From contig NZ_CP030287.1 in assembly GCF_003287935.1 (NCBI RefSeq), positions 7,758,869 to 7,822,868 on the forward strand: a stretch of DNA of 64,000 nt, given 5' to 3'. A model generated the notes under the pieces. That model was not told the origin of the DNA. It saw only the letters and a program-made list of their open reading frames with translations, and did no database searches. Position 1 is the first letter of the stretch. Every line of letters starts with the position of its first letter. Position numbers and translations under genes: made by a program. Positions 53,933-62,573 of the stretch are shown here, in pieces. Origin of the DNA: Streptomyces sp. ICC1. Its GTDB lineage: Bacteria > Actinomycetota > Actinomycetes > Streptomycetales > Streptomycetaceae.

Positions 53933-55345
53933 CTAGAACTGCAGGGACTTGGTCTGGAGGTACTCGGCGAGGCCGTGCGGGCCCAGCTCGCGGCCCACAC
54001 CCGACTTCTTGTACCCGCCGAAGGGTGCGAGCGGGTTGAAGCGGCCGCCGTTGATGTCCACCTGGCCGGTGTCCATCAGGCGGGCGAAGGCCACGGCCGT
54101 CTCCTCGTCCGCCGCCCAGACGGCCCCGCCCAGCCCGTAGTCGGTGCCGTTCGCGATGGTCAGGGCCTCGTCCTGGTCCGCGTACGGAAGGATCGAGAGC
54201 ACCGGGCCGAAGATCTCCTCCTGGGCGATGGTCATCTCGGGCGTGACGTCGGCGAAGACGGTCGGGGCGATGAAGTACCCCTGCGCGTGCGGCGCCTCGG
54301 GCCCGCCCGCGACGAGGCGCGCGCCCTCCTCCACGCCCTTGGTGATGAAGCCGCGCACGCGGTCGCGCTGCTTGGCGCTGACGACCGGGCCGAGGCGGGT
54401 GCCCGGGTCGAGCGGGTCGCCGGAGGCGTACTTGGCGGCGGCCGCGGCGGCGAGGGAGACCGCCTCCTCGTACTGGTCCCGGTGGACGAGCATGCGGGTG
54501 AGCGCGTTGCAGCTCTGGCCGGCGTTGTTCATGACGTGACCCACGCCTGCCGCGACGGCCTTGGCCAGGTCGGCTCCGGGCAGGATGACATTGGCCGATT
54601 TGCCGCCCAGTTCGAGGGCGACCCGCTTGACGGCGGCGCCGGCCGTGGCGCCGATCTGCTTGCCGACGGCGGTGGACCCGGTGAAGGAGACGAGGTCGAC
54701 CCCTTCGTGGGCGGCCAGCGCCTGGCCGGCGACCAGGCCGGTGCCGGTCACCAGGTTGAAGACTCCGGCCGGGATCCCCGCCTCGTGCACGGCTTCGGCG
54801 AAGAGCTGTGCGGTCAGCGGGGTGTCCTCGGCCGGCTTGAGGACGATGGTGCAACCTGCGGCGAGGGCGGGCGCCACCTTGGCAACGATCTGGTGCAGCG
54901 GGTAGTTCCAGGGCGTGATCGCCCCGACCACGCCGACCGGCTCGAGCAGCACGGTCGAGTTCCCGATCCGCTCTTCGAAGGCGTACGAGGCCCCGAGCTC
55001 GGCGAACGAGGAGGCCACCGCGACCGGCGCCCCGACGTGGACCATCTCCGAGAAGCCCAGCGGCGATCCCAACTCGGCGGTGATCGTCTCGGCCAGCTCG
55101 CCCTTGCGGGCGATCAGCACGTCGCGCAGCGCCCCGATGAGGGCGGCGCGCTCGGCCGGGGGCGTGGCCGCCCAGGCCGGGAAGGCCGCGCGGGCCGCGC
55201 GTACGGCCGCGTCCACGTCTTCCGCCGTACCGGACGGGACCGAGGCGAGGAGCCGCTCGTCGGCCGGGTTGAGCACCTCTATCCGGTCGCTGCCGAGGGC
55301 GGCCCGCCACTCGCCGCCGATGTACATCCCGTCGTGGGCCTTCAT
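53933..55345 (-). CDS. Aldehyde dehydrogenase family protein
   Basis: This NAD(P)-dependent dehydrogenase has 470 aa, normal for the family. The catalytic Cys is in NNAGQSCNALTRM (about 285) and the general base Glu in ALELGGKSANVI (about 252); the cofactor loop FTGSTAVGKQIG (about 229) and C-terminal FGGYKKSGVGRELG are intact. GGGAGG is 7 nt before the ATG at 55345. The gene is 75 bp downstream of the CitMHS genes' region on the same strand in this assembly, but the copy of a 127-bp segment at both ends makes the neighbourhood doubtful. Confidence 0.9.
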   Translation of the reverse strand: MKAHDGMYIGGEWRAALGSDRIEVLNPADERLLASVPSGTAEDVDAAVRAARAAFPAWAATPPAERAALIGALRDVLIARKGELAETITAELGSPLGFSEMVHVGAPVAVASSFAELGASYAFEERIGNSTVLLEPVGVVGAITPWNYPLHQIVAKVAPALAAGCTIVLKPAEDTPLTAQLFAEAVHEAGIPAGVFNLVTGTGLVAGQALAAHEGVDLVSFTGSTAVGKQIGATAGAAVKRVALELGGKSANVILPGADLAKAVAAGVGHVMNNAGQSCNALTRMLVHRDQYEEAVSLAAAAAAKYASGDPLDPGTRLGPVVSAKQRDRVRGFITKGVEEGARLVAGGPEAPHAQGYFIAPTVFADVTPEMTIAQEEIFGPVLSILPYADQDEALTIANGTDYGLGGAVWAADEETAVAFARLMDTGQVDINGGRFNPLAPFGGYKKSGVGRELGPHGLAEYLQTKSLQF

Positions 55346-55443
55346 GGCATTCCTCCCGAGCACGCACGAGCGCGTAGACCTGACGTCGCCAACACCCTAC
55401 AAACTAGCGTCGGTAGTTTTGCGGGCGCCAGAGGCGGAGGGGG

Positions 55444-56868
55444 TCAGATGATGCCGAAAAGCATCCCTGCCGCCAGGACCACCAGCGAGGTCAGAGCCGC
55501 CCATTTCACGGTGAATCGGGTGTGGTCGCCGAACTCGACCTTCGCCATGCCGACGAGGACGTAGACGGCCGGAACCAGCGGGCTCGACATGTGCAGGGCC
55601 TGGCCGACCAGGGAGGCGCGGGCGATCTCGAGCGGGGACACCCCGTGGGCGGCGCCCGCTTCGGCGAGGACGGGCAGGACGCCGAAGTAGAAGCCGTCGT
55701 TGGACATGAAGTAGGTGAGGGGCAGGCTCAGCAGGCCGGTGACGAGGGCCATGTGCGGGCCCATGCCCTCGGGGATGGCCCCGACGAGCCAGTCGGCCAT
55801 GTGCTTGACCATGCCGGTGCCGGTGAGGACGCCGGTGAAGACGGCGGCGGCGAAGACCATGCCGGCGACGTTCAGGACGTTGTCGGCGTGGGCGGCGATC
55901 CGGGCCTTCTGGTCCGGCATGTGGGGGAAGTTGACGGTGAGGGCGAGGGCGGCGCCGAGGAGGAACAGCACCGGGATGGGGAGCAGCTCCATGATCATGG
56001 CGGTCAGCAGGGTGACGGTGAGGCCCGCGTTGAACCAGTAGAGGCGGGGGCGCAGGGTCGCGCGGTGCGGGTCGAGGCCCTGGAGGCCGTCCTCCTCGGG
56101 GGCGCCGCCCGCGGCGGTGCCGGAGGACTCGGAGGCCCCGGAGGACGGGGCAGACGGGACGGACGGGGTACGTGCGCTCCCGCCGGCCGGGGTGCCGCCG
56201 GTGGCGGAGACCAGGACCTCCTCGGCCGGGTCCGCGTCGCCGGGGAGCGTCAGCAGCCCGATGCGGCGGCGCTCCTTGAGGCCGAGGACGTAGGCGAGGA
56301 CGAAGACGAAGAGGAGGCCCGCCGCGAGCGCGGGGATCATCGGGACGAAGATGTCGGAGGCGTCCAGCTTGAGGGCGGTGGCGGCACGGGCCGTGGGGCC
56401 GCCCCAGGGCAGGGTGTTCATGACGCCGTTGGCGGTGGCCGCGACCCCCGTCATCACCACCAGGCTCATGCCGAGCCGCTTGTACAGCGGGTACATGGCC
56501 GAGACGGTGATCATGAAGGTGGTCGAGCCGTCACCGTCGAGCGAGACGATGGCGGCGAGGACCGCGGTGCCGACCACGACGCGCATCGGGTCGGCCTTGC
56601 AGAAGCGCAGGATCCCGCGCACGACCGGGTCGAAGAGGCCGACGTCGATCATCACGCCGAAGTAGACGATGGCGAACATCAGCATGGCGGCGGTCGGCGC
56701 GAGCTTGCCGACCCCGTCGATGACGTAGCCGCCGAGCTGCGCGCCCTGTCCGGCGAACACGCAGAAGAGCGCGGGGATGAGGACGAGCGCCGCGATGGGC
56801 GACATTTTCTTCAGCATGATCAGGACCAGGAAGGTCGCGATCATGGCGAAGCCGAGGAAGGTCAGCAT
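55444..56868 (-). CDS. CitMHS family divalent metal-citrate transporter
   Basis: This symporter takes up citrate complexed with Mg2+ or Ca2+-type ions. The 474-aa membrane protein has about 11-12 helices and the family start MLTFLGFAMIATFLVLIMLKK (by position). SLDGDGSTTFMITVSAMYPLYKRLG and SNDGFYFGVLPVLAEAG are conserved. A Ser/Pro/Gly-rich cytoplasmic loop (about 215-260) is longer than usual. The gene is complete and ends AAGMLFGII. A two-component regulator, often found beside it, is absent. Confidence 0.9.
   Translation of the reverse strand: MLTFLGFAMIATFLVLIMLKKMSPIAALVLIPALFCVFAGQGAQLGGYVIDGVGKLAPTAAMLMFAIVYFGVMIDVGLFDPVVRGILRFCKADPMRVVVGTAVLAAIVSLDGDGSTTFMITVSAMYPLYKRLGMSLVVMTGVAATANGVMNTLPWGGPTARAATALKLDASDIFVPMIPALAAGLLFVFVLAYVLGLKERRRIGLLTLPGDADPAEEVLVSATGGTPAGGSARTPSVPSAPSSGASESSGTAAGGAPEEDGLQGLDPHRATLRPRLYWFNAGLTVTLLTAMIMELLPIPVLFLLGAALALTVNFPHMPDQKARIAAHADNVLNVAGMVFAAAVFTGVLTGTGMVKHMADWLVGAIPEGMGPHMALVTGLLSLPLTYFMSNDGFYFGVLPVLAEAGAAHGVSPLEIARASLVGQALHMSSPLVPAVYVLVGMAKVEFGDHTRFTVKWAALTSLVVLAAGMLFGII
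55468..55594. repeat. 127-bp perfect direct repeat, right (native) copy
   Basis: This copy lies within the intact 3' end of the CitMHS gene and its flanks continue the gene on both sides, so it is the original. The other copy is at 53803-53929. Confidence 0.92.
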
Positions 56869-56942
56869 GTGGGGGAACCTAGGTGCCGCCTCCCGGGGCC
56901 AACAAGACGTCCGCGCGTGAGCAATACGAGCAAAACCCCAGC

Positions 56943-59390
56943 TCAGAGGATGGGTGTCAGTTCCACGGGGAAACCGTTGAGCACGGCCGTGCCGGAGAGC
57001 GGGTCGAGGCGGGTGCCGTCGAGGAGCTGGTTGACGTTGACTCCGGGCGCGGCCGCGGCCACCGAGAGGCGGGTGCCGGCGCGGTCGTGACCCCAGCCGT
57101 GCGGGAGGCTGACGACCCCAGTCCGGACGGCGTCGGTGACTTCGACGGGGACCTCCAGACTGCCGCCGTCCGAGCTGACCTTGGCCGGCGCCCCGTCGGT
57201 GAGCCCGAGCCGGGCGGCGTCGTCGGGGTGGACCTGGAGGGTGCAGCGGTTGGAACCTCCCACCAGGGCCGGGACGTTGTGCAACCAGCTGTTGTTGGAC
57301 CTCAGGTGGCGGCGGCCCACGAGCACCAGGGCGGCGGGGCGGTCGGCGAGCGCCGCGCGCAGCCGGGGAAGCTCGGCCGCGATCGGGTCCGGCAGCAGCT
57401 CGATCCTGCCGCTGCGCGTCTTCAGCAGACCCGGGAGCCGGGGCCGCAGCGGGCCCAGGTCGATGCCGTGCGGGCGCGCGAGCAGCTCCTCCAGGCTGAG
57501 GCCGGGTCCCGGCGCGCCGTCGGGCAGGGCCGCGCCGGCCTCCGTACCGCCGCCGGCCTCCGTACCGCCGCCGGAAGCGGTGCCGGCGGCGGAAGCGGTA
57601 CCGGCGGCGATGCGGGCAACGGTGTCGGCGTGGCCAGTGGCGGCGGCGGTGTCGGCCGCGGGGGCGGCGGCAGCTGCGCTCCGGCGGGTGTCCTCGGTGC
57701 TGTCCGGCCGGGTGGCCGCGGGCAGGGCGGATTCCGCGCCGAACCGGTCCCCGTACGGGCCGAGGCGCAGCATCAGGTCGAGGCGGCGCTCGGGGCCGCG
57801 GGCCCCGCAGAGCAGCCCGGCGAGGCGTGCCGGGTCCTGCCCGTGCAGCGGGGAGCACGGGTCGGCGCTCTCCCGGGCGAGGGTGGCCTGGATCGCCAGG
57901 TCGTCCACGGCCGCCGGGTCGGCTCCGTGCATGCCGGAGACGGCCAGGACGAGGCGCGCGTGGATCTCGCACTCGTCCATGCGGCCCTCTTCGAGCGGGA
58001 CGGCCCGCGGCGAGTAGCGGACCTGGTTGTGGATGGCGAAGGTGTTGAAGGAGAAGTCGAAGTGGGCGCTCTGCGAGGACGGCGGCGGGGGCAGGACGAC
58101 GTGCGCGTGGCGTGAGGTCTCGTTCAGGTACGGGTCGACGCTGACCATGAAGTCGAGCCCGGCCAGGGCCTCGTCGAGCCGCCGGCCGTCGGGGGCGGAC
58201 AGCACGGGGTTCGCCGCGATGGAGACGACGGCACGGATCCGCCCCTCCCCCGGGGTCTCGATCTCCTCCGCCAGAGCGGCCATGGGGAGCTCGGCCTTGG
58301 CCTCGGGGTGGCCGCTGACCCGGCTGTGCCAGCGGCCGAGGCGGAAGCCCTTGCCGGGGCCGGCCGGCCGGGGTGCGCGGTCGGTCGCGGACAGCGGGAA
58401 CAGGGCTCCGCCCGGACGGTCGAGATTGCCGGTCAGGACGTTCAGCACGTCGACCAGCCAGCTGGCGAGCGTGCCGTACGCCGTCGTGCTGCTGCCGATC
58501 CGCCCGTAGACGGCGGCGGTCGGCGCGGCCGCGAGGTCGCGGGCGAGGGCGCGGATCTCTTCGGCCGTGAGGTCGCAGGCGGGGGCAACGGCCTCAGGAG
58601 TGAAACTACCGAGCGCTTCGGCGAGTTCCCCGATCCCCTCGGTGAGTTCCGCGAGCGCCCCGAGGCCCGTCTTCTCCTCGGCGAGCAGGGTGTGGGCCAG
58701 GGCGGCGAGCAGCAGCGCGTCGCTCCCGGGGCGCGGCGCGAGGTGCCGGTCGGCGAGTTTGGCGGTGCGGGTTCGGCGCGGGTCGACGACGACGAGGGTC
58801 CCGCCCCGGGCTCGCAGCGCCTTGAGCCGGCCGGGGAAGTCGGGGGCGGTGCACAGGGAGCCGTTGGACTCGACCGGATTGGCCCCGAGGAGCAGCAGGA
58901 AGTCGGTGCGGTCGAGGTCGGGGACGGCAATGGCGAAGGGATCGCCGAAGAGCAGCCCGCTGGAGACGTGTTTGGGCATCTGGTCGAGGGTGCTGGCGGT
59001 GAAGAGGTTGCGGGTGCCCAGCGCCTTGAGGAGCAGCGGCGGATAGAGGTGGCCGGCCATGGTGTGGGCGTTGGGGTTGCCGAGGACGACGCCGACCGAC
59101 TGGGCCCCGTACTCCCCCACGAGGGCGGGGACGGCGGCGGCGATGGCCTCGAACGCCTCCTCCCAGGTGGCTTCCTGAAGCCGTCCGTCGCGCCGCACGA
59201 GGGGGCCGCGGAGGCGGTCGGGATCGGCGTCGAGTGCTCCGAAGGCGGCGCCCTTGGGGCAGATGAAGCCGCGGCTGAACACGTCGTCGCGGTCGCCTCG
59301 GGCGCCGGTGACCGTGGTGCCTTCGATGGTGAGGGTGAGGCCGCAAGTGGCTTCACAGAGGGGACAGACGCGCAGGGCGGTGCGGGGCAT
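56943..59390 (-). CDS. Molybdopterin oxidoreductase (4Fe-4S, formate dehydrogenase/nitrate reductase type)
   Basis: This 815-aa oxidoreductase binds a bis-MGD molybdenum cofactor and a 4Fe-4S cluster. The N-terminal ligands are CPLCEATC plus Cys in FICPKG (about 9, 12, 16, 44). Molybdopterin motifs include GNPNAHTMAGHLYPPLLLKAL, DQMPKHVSSGLLFG and the C-terminal MoCo-dinucleotide domain with GRRHLRSNNSWLHN (about 700). A low-complexity Ala/Gly/Thr linker lies at about 565-630. No Tat signal, so it is cytosolic. Substrate is unknown. GGAGG precedes the ATG by 4 nt. Confidence 0.88.
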   Translation of the reverse strand: MPRTALRVCPLCEATCGLTLTIEGTTVTGARGDRDDVFSRGFICPKGAAFGALDADPDRLRGPLVRRDGRLQEATWEEAFEAIAAAVPALVGEYGAQSVGVVLGNPNAHTMAGHLYPPLLLKALGTRNLFTASTLDQMPKHVSSGLLFGDPFAIAVPDLDRTDFLLLLGANPVESNGSLCTAPDFPGRLKALRARGGTLVVVDPRRTRTAKLADRHLAPRPGSDALLLAALAHTLLAEEKTGLGALAELTEGIGELAEALGSFTPEAVAPACDLTAEEIRALARDLAAAPTAAVYGRIGSSTTAYGTLASWLVDVLNVLTGNLDRPGGALFPLSATDRAPRPAGPGKGFRLGRWHSRVSGHPEAKAELPMAALAEEIETPGEGRIRAVVSIAANPVLSAPDGRRLDEALAGLDFMVSVDPYLNETSRHAHVVLPPPPSSQSAHFDFSFNTFAIHNQVRYSPRAVPLEEGRMDECEIHARLVLAVSGMHGADPAAVDDLAIQATLARESADPCSPLHGQDPARLAGLLCGARGPERRLDLMLRLGPYGDRFGAESALPAATRPDSTEDTRRSAAAAAPAADTAAATGHADTVARIAAGTASAAGTASGGGTEAGGGTEAGAALPDGAPGPGLSLEELLARPHGIDLGPLRPRLPGLLKTRSGRIELLPDPIAAELPRLRAALADRPAALVLVGRRHLRSNNSWLHNVPALVGGSNRCTLQVHPDDAARLGLTDGAPAKVSSDGGSLEVPVEVTDAVRTGVVSLPHGWGHDRAGTRLSVAAAAPGVNVNQLLDGTRLDPLSGTAVLNGFPVELTPIL

Positions 59391-59547
59391 GGGCCCTCCA
59401 GGGGCGGCAGGCTGCGGCACGGGGGCGCGGCTGGTGCGGCCGCGCGGGCGGCACCGAGCATACCGACCGGTAGGGACGCTGGGGAGGGGTCGACGGTACC
59501 CGGTCGGCGGCACCGCGCCGGCGGCACCCGGCCGCCGGAGGGGTGCG

Positions 59548-60171
59548 TCAGTCCAGGACGCGGGCGAGGTAGGCGTGCATCATCGCGCGGGTCTCGGCGA
59601 CGATGCCGGGGTCGCCGGCCGGGTCGTTGCGGAAGGCGAGCTTGGTCAGCGCGTCGGTGGCCTCGACCGCGACCAGGACGGCCCGTTCCAGGACGGGGTC
59701 CGGGGTGAGGGCGAGGTGGCCGGCGAGGAGCGCGGTGAGGCGGACGGCGACGAGGTGGTTGGGGTCGGAGGCCGGCCCCTCGGAAGGCGGCGCGGGCACC
59801 CCGAAGTCGACGAGGGCGAAGCCGGGAACGCTGCGCTTCATGACGAGGTACTCGTCCAGCACCACGTCCACGACCGGCCGCCACTCGGTGGCCCGGAGGT
59901 CGGCGAGCCGCTCTTCGATGGCGTCGGCGTAGGTGTCGAGGTTGCGGTGGGCGAGGGCGATGGCCATGGCCCGCTTGTTGCCGAAGAACCGGTAGACCGA
60001 GCCGATGGGCACGCCGGCCCGCAGGGCGACGGCCCGGGTGCTGAGGTTCTCGTACCCGGTCTCGTCCAGGAGTTCGGCACAGGCGTCGAGGATCCGGGCG
60101 AGCCGGTCGGCGCTGCGCTGCTGGATCGGCGTGCGGCGCAGGGGGTGGGCTGGGGACACGGGGTCCATCAT
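59548..60171 (-). CDS. TetR family transcriptional regulator
   Basis: This 207-aa repressor-type regulator has an N-terminal TetR HTH (ENLSTRAVALRAGVPIGSVYR, by position about 42-62, then FFGNKRAMA) and a C-terminal ligand-binding domain. AAGGAG precedes ATG 60171; ATG 60168 is a possible start. It lies between the molybdopterin oxidoreductase and a membrane protein, all on the minus strand, so either neighbour could be its target. Ligand not predictable. Confidence 0.88.
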   Translation of the reverse strand: MMDPVSPAHPLRRTPIQQRSADRLARILDACAELLDETGYENLSTRAVALRAGVPIGSVYRFFGNKRAMAIALAHRNLDTYADAIEERLADLRATEWRPVVDVVLDEYLVMKRSVPGFALVDFGVPAPPSEGPASDPNHLVAVRLTALLAGHLALTPDPVLERAVLVAVEATDALTKLAFRNDPAGDPGIVAETRAMMHAYLARVLD

Positions 60172-60216
60172 GCCGCTCCTTGGTTCACAGGTCTGCGGCG
60201 GCACCGGTCCGCCGCG

Positions 60217-61707
60217 TCAGTTCAGCAGCAGGCTGAGGCCCCCGACGGTGTAGGTGATCATCAGCGCGAGCAGCGGCAGTTGCCCGGCGACGGCTTTCGC
60301 AGGCGGGAAGAGGCGTACGGAGCGGTCGTGCGCGGCGATGACTCCGAGCACGTGGCCGGTGACGACGGCGAGGACCTGGAGGGCGGCAAGGCCTCCGGGG
60401 CCCAGTGGTGGCAAGGGTTCCGGGGCGTTGTCAGTGCCGAGTGCCATGCTCACTGTGCGTGGTCCTTCGACTACCAGGAGGGAGAAGTAGTGGGCGATGA
60501 GATAGCCGAGCGCGATCGGTACGAGTGAGTGCGCGAAGGCGGTCAGCGGGCCGGGGTGCGGGCCGCAGACGAGGCGGGTGGCCGCCGCGCAGAGGCAGTA
60601 GAGGGCGGCGACGAGGGCGATGGAGCCGAGGAGTCCGAGGGTGGCCGCGGTCGTGCGGCCGAGGGGGGAGGTCTGGATCGCGTTGATCCACGAGGGGTTG
60701 TCGGAGAAGCCGTCGTAGGCGGTGGAGCCGAGCAGGACGCAGACGGTGGCGACGAGTCCGGGCCGCTCGGGCGTCGCGTCGAGTCCGTGAAAGGGGTTGC
60801 GCAGGACGAGGCGGCCGTCGTCGCGGCGGCCGAGGGGGGAGAGCCGGGCCAGGAGGGCGGAGTAGGCCTCGAAGGCGTCTCCGTCGGCGAACCAGCGCTC
60901 GCCGTAGCGGGCGGCGAACAGGAGTTGGACGGTCGCGTAGCCGGCCAGCGCGAGCAGGAGGGTGGTGGTGGAAGCGGGATCGGGAGAGACGAGCTCGAGC
61001 CAGGTGAAGGCGAACAGTCCGGCGGCGGCCGGCCATTGTCCGAGCCGCGCGGGGAGCGGGCGGGCCTGGCGGGGCCACCGCCGGGCGAGCGGGCGGTACA
61101 GCGCGCGGAGCGGGTTGAGGAGGCGCCAGACGGGGCCGAGAAGGAGGGAGGCGGGCACGAGGCCGACCCAGAGGAGTACGTAGACGGCGCCGGGAGCGGG
61201 GTTGCGGGCGGGGTCGTCGGGACCGAAGAGGAGGTGCAGGAGTACGGCGAGCGCGGCGGCCAGGCCGAGCCCGCGCAGGGCGGTGCGGGTGGCCGGCGCG
61301 TCGGCCACCCGCTGGAGCCCGGCGGGCAGGGCGATGCCGGAGCGGTCGCCGCGGAAGCGGGAGGCGGACCAGAGGAGTCCGAGGGCGAGGAAGGAGACGA
61401 AGAGGGCGGTGAAGGCGCCGGCGAACGCGTAGAAGGGAGAGATGGGCAGGTCGTGCTGGGATCCGATGCCGTGCGCGAGCTGGGCGAGTGGATCGGCCGG
61501 GTGGAGGACCACGCCCTGGCCGGGTCCGCCGCCGAGCGGCTCGTACGGGGCCGCGCCCGGCGCGAGCGGCGGCGGTACGGCCGGCCAGGCCGGCGGCGGC
61601 GCTGCCACGGCCGGGTTCACCGCCGTGCGCTCGGGGCGGGGGCCCCGGGGGTTCCTCGCGACCCGCACGACGTCCTCGCGGAACTCCTGGGGATAAGGCT
61701 TGGGCAC
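60217..61707 (-). CDS. Integral membrane protein fused to an IS3 OrfA N-terminus
   Basis: From about residue 90 onward the protein has about ten helices (FYAFAGAFTALFVSFLALGLLW, by position; LVALYC..., LIAHYFSLLVVEG, AALQVLAVVTGHVLGVIAAH), and a Pro/Ala-rich region before them. No named family was recognised. Residues 1-20 (VPKPYPQEFREDVVRVARNP) are the start of an IS3-type OrfA transposase protein, including its ribosome site GAAGGA. The native start is lost or displaced, so 61707 marks only the end of the open frame. Confidence 0.6.
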   Translation of the reverse strand: MPKPYPQEFREDVVRVARNPRGPRPERTAVNPAVAAPPPAWPAVPPPLAPGAAPYEPLGGGPGQGVVLHPADPLAQLAHGIGSQHDLPISPFYAFAGAFTALFVSFLALGLLWSASRFRGDRSGIALPAGLQRVADAPATRTALRGLGLAAALAVLLHLLFGPDDPARNPAPGAVYVLLWVGLVPASLLLGPVWRLLNPLRALYRPLARRWPRQARPLPARLGQWPAAAGLFAFTWLELVSPDPASTTTLLLALAGYATVQLLFAARYGERWFADGDAFEAYSALLARLSPLGRRDDGRLVLRNPFHGLDATPERPGLVATVCVLLGSTAYDGFSDNPSWINAIQTSPLGRTTAATLGLLGSIALVAALYCLCAAATRLVCGPHPGPLTAFAHSLVPIALGYLIAHYFSLLVVEGPRTVSMALGTDNAPEPLPPLGPGGLAALQVLAVVTGHVLGVIAAHDRSVRLFPPAKAVAGQLPLLALMITYTVGGLSLLLN

Positions 61708-61759
61708 AGCGACATCCTTCCCACCTGCCATGCAAGGCAAGCCAGTTCAGATGTCACCC
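61651..61759 (-). mobile_element. IS3-family left end and OrfA start (remnant)
   Basis: Minus strand: GGGTGACA (61752-61759) is the IS end, followed by a ribosome site and the OrfA residues VPKPYPQEFREDVVRVARN to about 61651. The rest of the IS is missing. The right end of an element with matching TGTCACCC lies at 46044-46051. Confidence 0.7.
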
Positions 61760-62181
61760 GATCGTGCGGCAGACCCCCCCTTCGTGCCGTACTCGTCGGA
61801 GATCGAGATGGAGAGGTGCACGCTGCACATCTGGCCGGGGGTGGCGCCGGGGTAGTCGAGCCTGATTCCCGGTGACTCGTCCGGGTACGTATCGAACACC
61901 CACGTCGCCGGACCGGTGTGAAACGCGGAAGGGGCCTGCCCGCAGCCATGCCCAGGCTCCGGCACGTTCTCCAGTTCCGCAGAACCGTCCGCCCGGACCG
62001 TCAGGCGTCCGCCACTTGAGGCTGACCAGACCCCTTCCACGTCATTGACGGCGAGCGGCGGACCGCTGCGGTCCTCGGTCAGGTCGACAGGGAAACTGGT
62101 CAGCGCCGCGATGACACAGCCTCCGGCAGCAACCGACAACCAGACAAATCGCCGCGGCAGATCAGTCACTGACATCCTCAT
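61747..62181 (-). CDS. Hypothetical exported protein, C-terminus in IS DNA
   Basis: This protein of about 144 aa has a signal-type helix (RRFVWLSVAAGGCVIAALTS, by position about 10-29, with a possible lipobox Cys) and a beta-rich domain (VEGVWSASSGGRLTVRADGS, then GQMCSVHLSISISDEYG). The start is ATG 62181, or 62175 with GATGAGG upstream. The last few residues (ARSGDI) fall in the IS3 end, so the tail is altered. Function unknown; it resembles small secreted proteins of Streptomyces. Confidence 0.6.
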   Translation of the reverse strand: MRMSVTDLPRRFVWLSVAAGGCVIAALTSFPVDLTEDRSGPPLAVNDVEGVWSASSGGRLTVRADGSAELENVPEPGHGCGQAPSAFHTGPATWVFDTYPDESPGIRLDYPGATPGQMCSVHLSISISDEYGTKGGSAARSGDI

Positions 62182-62433
62182 CTCAAGCAGGTGCCCTGGG
62201 CATTCCCCGGCACTCCTCAATCATGATCCAGACGTTAATCAGATGGAACCCTGCTTGGAGGGACGGGCCCAGCCGGGAACAGGGTGGGTCATGTAGCCCT
62301 GGCGCAGCCCGTGGTCATGAAGCGTGATCGTCGAGCCGTCCGGGCCCAGCACCCCACTGACACGAAACCGGCACGTCGCACAACGTTGAGGGATGCGGCC
62401 GGGGTTGTGATGACGGACAGGTACCGTTTGGCC
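62182..62433. other. Intergenic region between divergent genes
   Basis: About 250 bp with no convincing gene. TACCGT (62422-62427) lies 6 nt before the ATG of the next small gene and is the likely -10 box of a leaderless transcript. Confidence 0.4.
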
Positions 62434-62571
62434 ATGGATCCTTCGGGGGCGAACACTACTGACAACGAGAACACCGGGCGGGCGGCGGTCATCCAGTACT
62501 TCGGCTTCGCGATCGCCGTCGCGGCCGAAGGCGTCGGCCTCGTGGTTCCTCCCGACGAGACGACGCCGTAG
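62434..62571 (+). CDS. Small hypothetical peptide upstream of the frameshifted gene
   Basis: A 45-aa frame reads MDPSGANTTDNENTGRAAV then a hydrophobic stretch and an acidic tail ending PPDETTP. A TACCGT box stands 6 nt before the ATG, a leaderless arrangement. It ends 2 bp before the next start, consistent with coupled expression. It could be a real short peptide; there is no family support. Confidence 0.4.
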   Translation: MDPSGANTTDNENTGRAAVIQYFGFAIAVAAEGVGLVVPPDETTP

Positions 62572-62573
62572 GG

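Noticed and set aside
55522..57090. Long Glu/Gly/Arg-rich plus-strand frames opposite the CitMHS and molybdopterin genes
   Set aside because: Typical antisense shadows of GC-rich genes, with no domain and no start signal.
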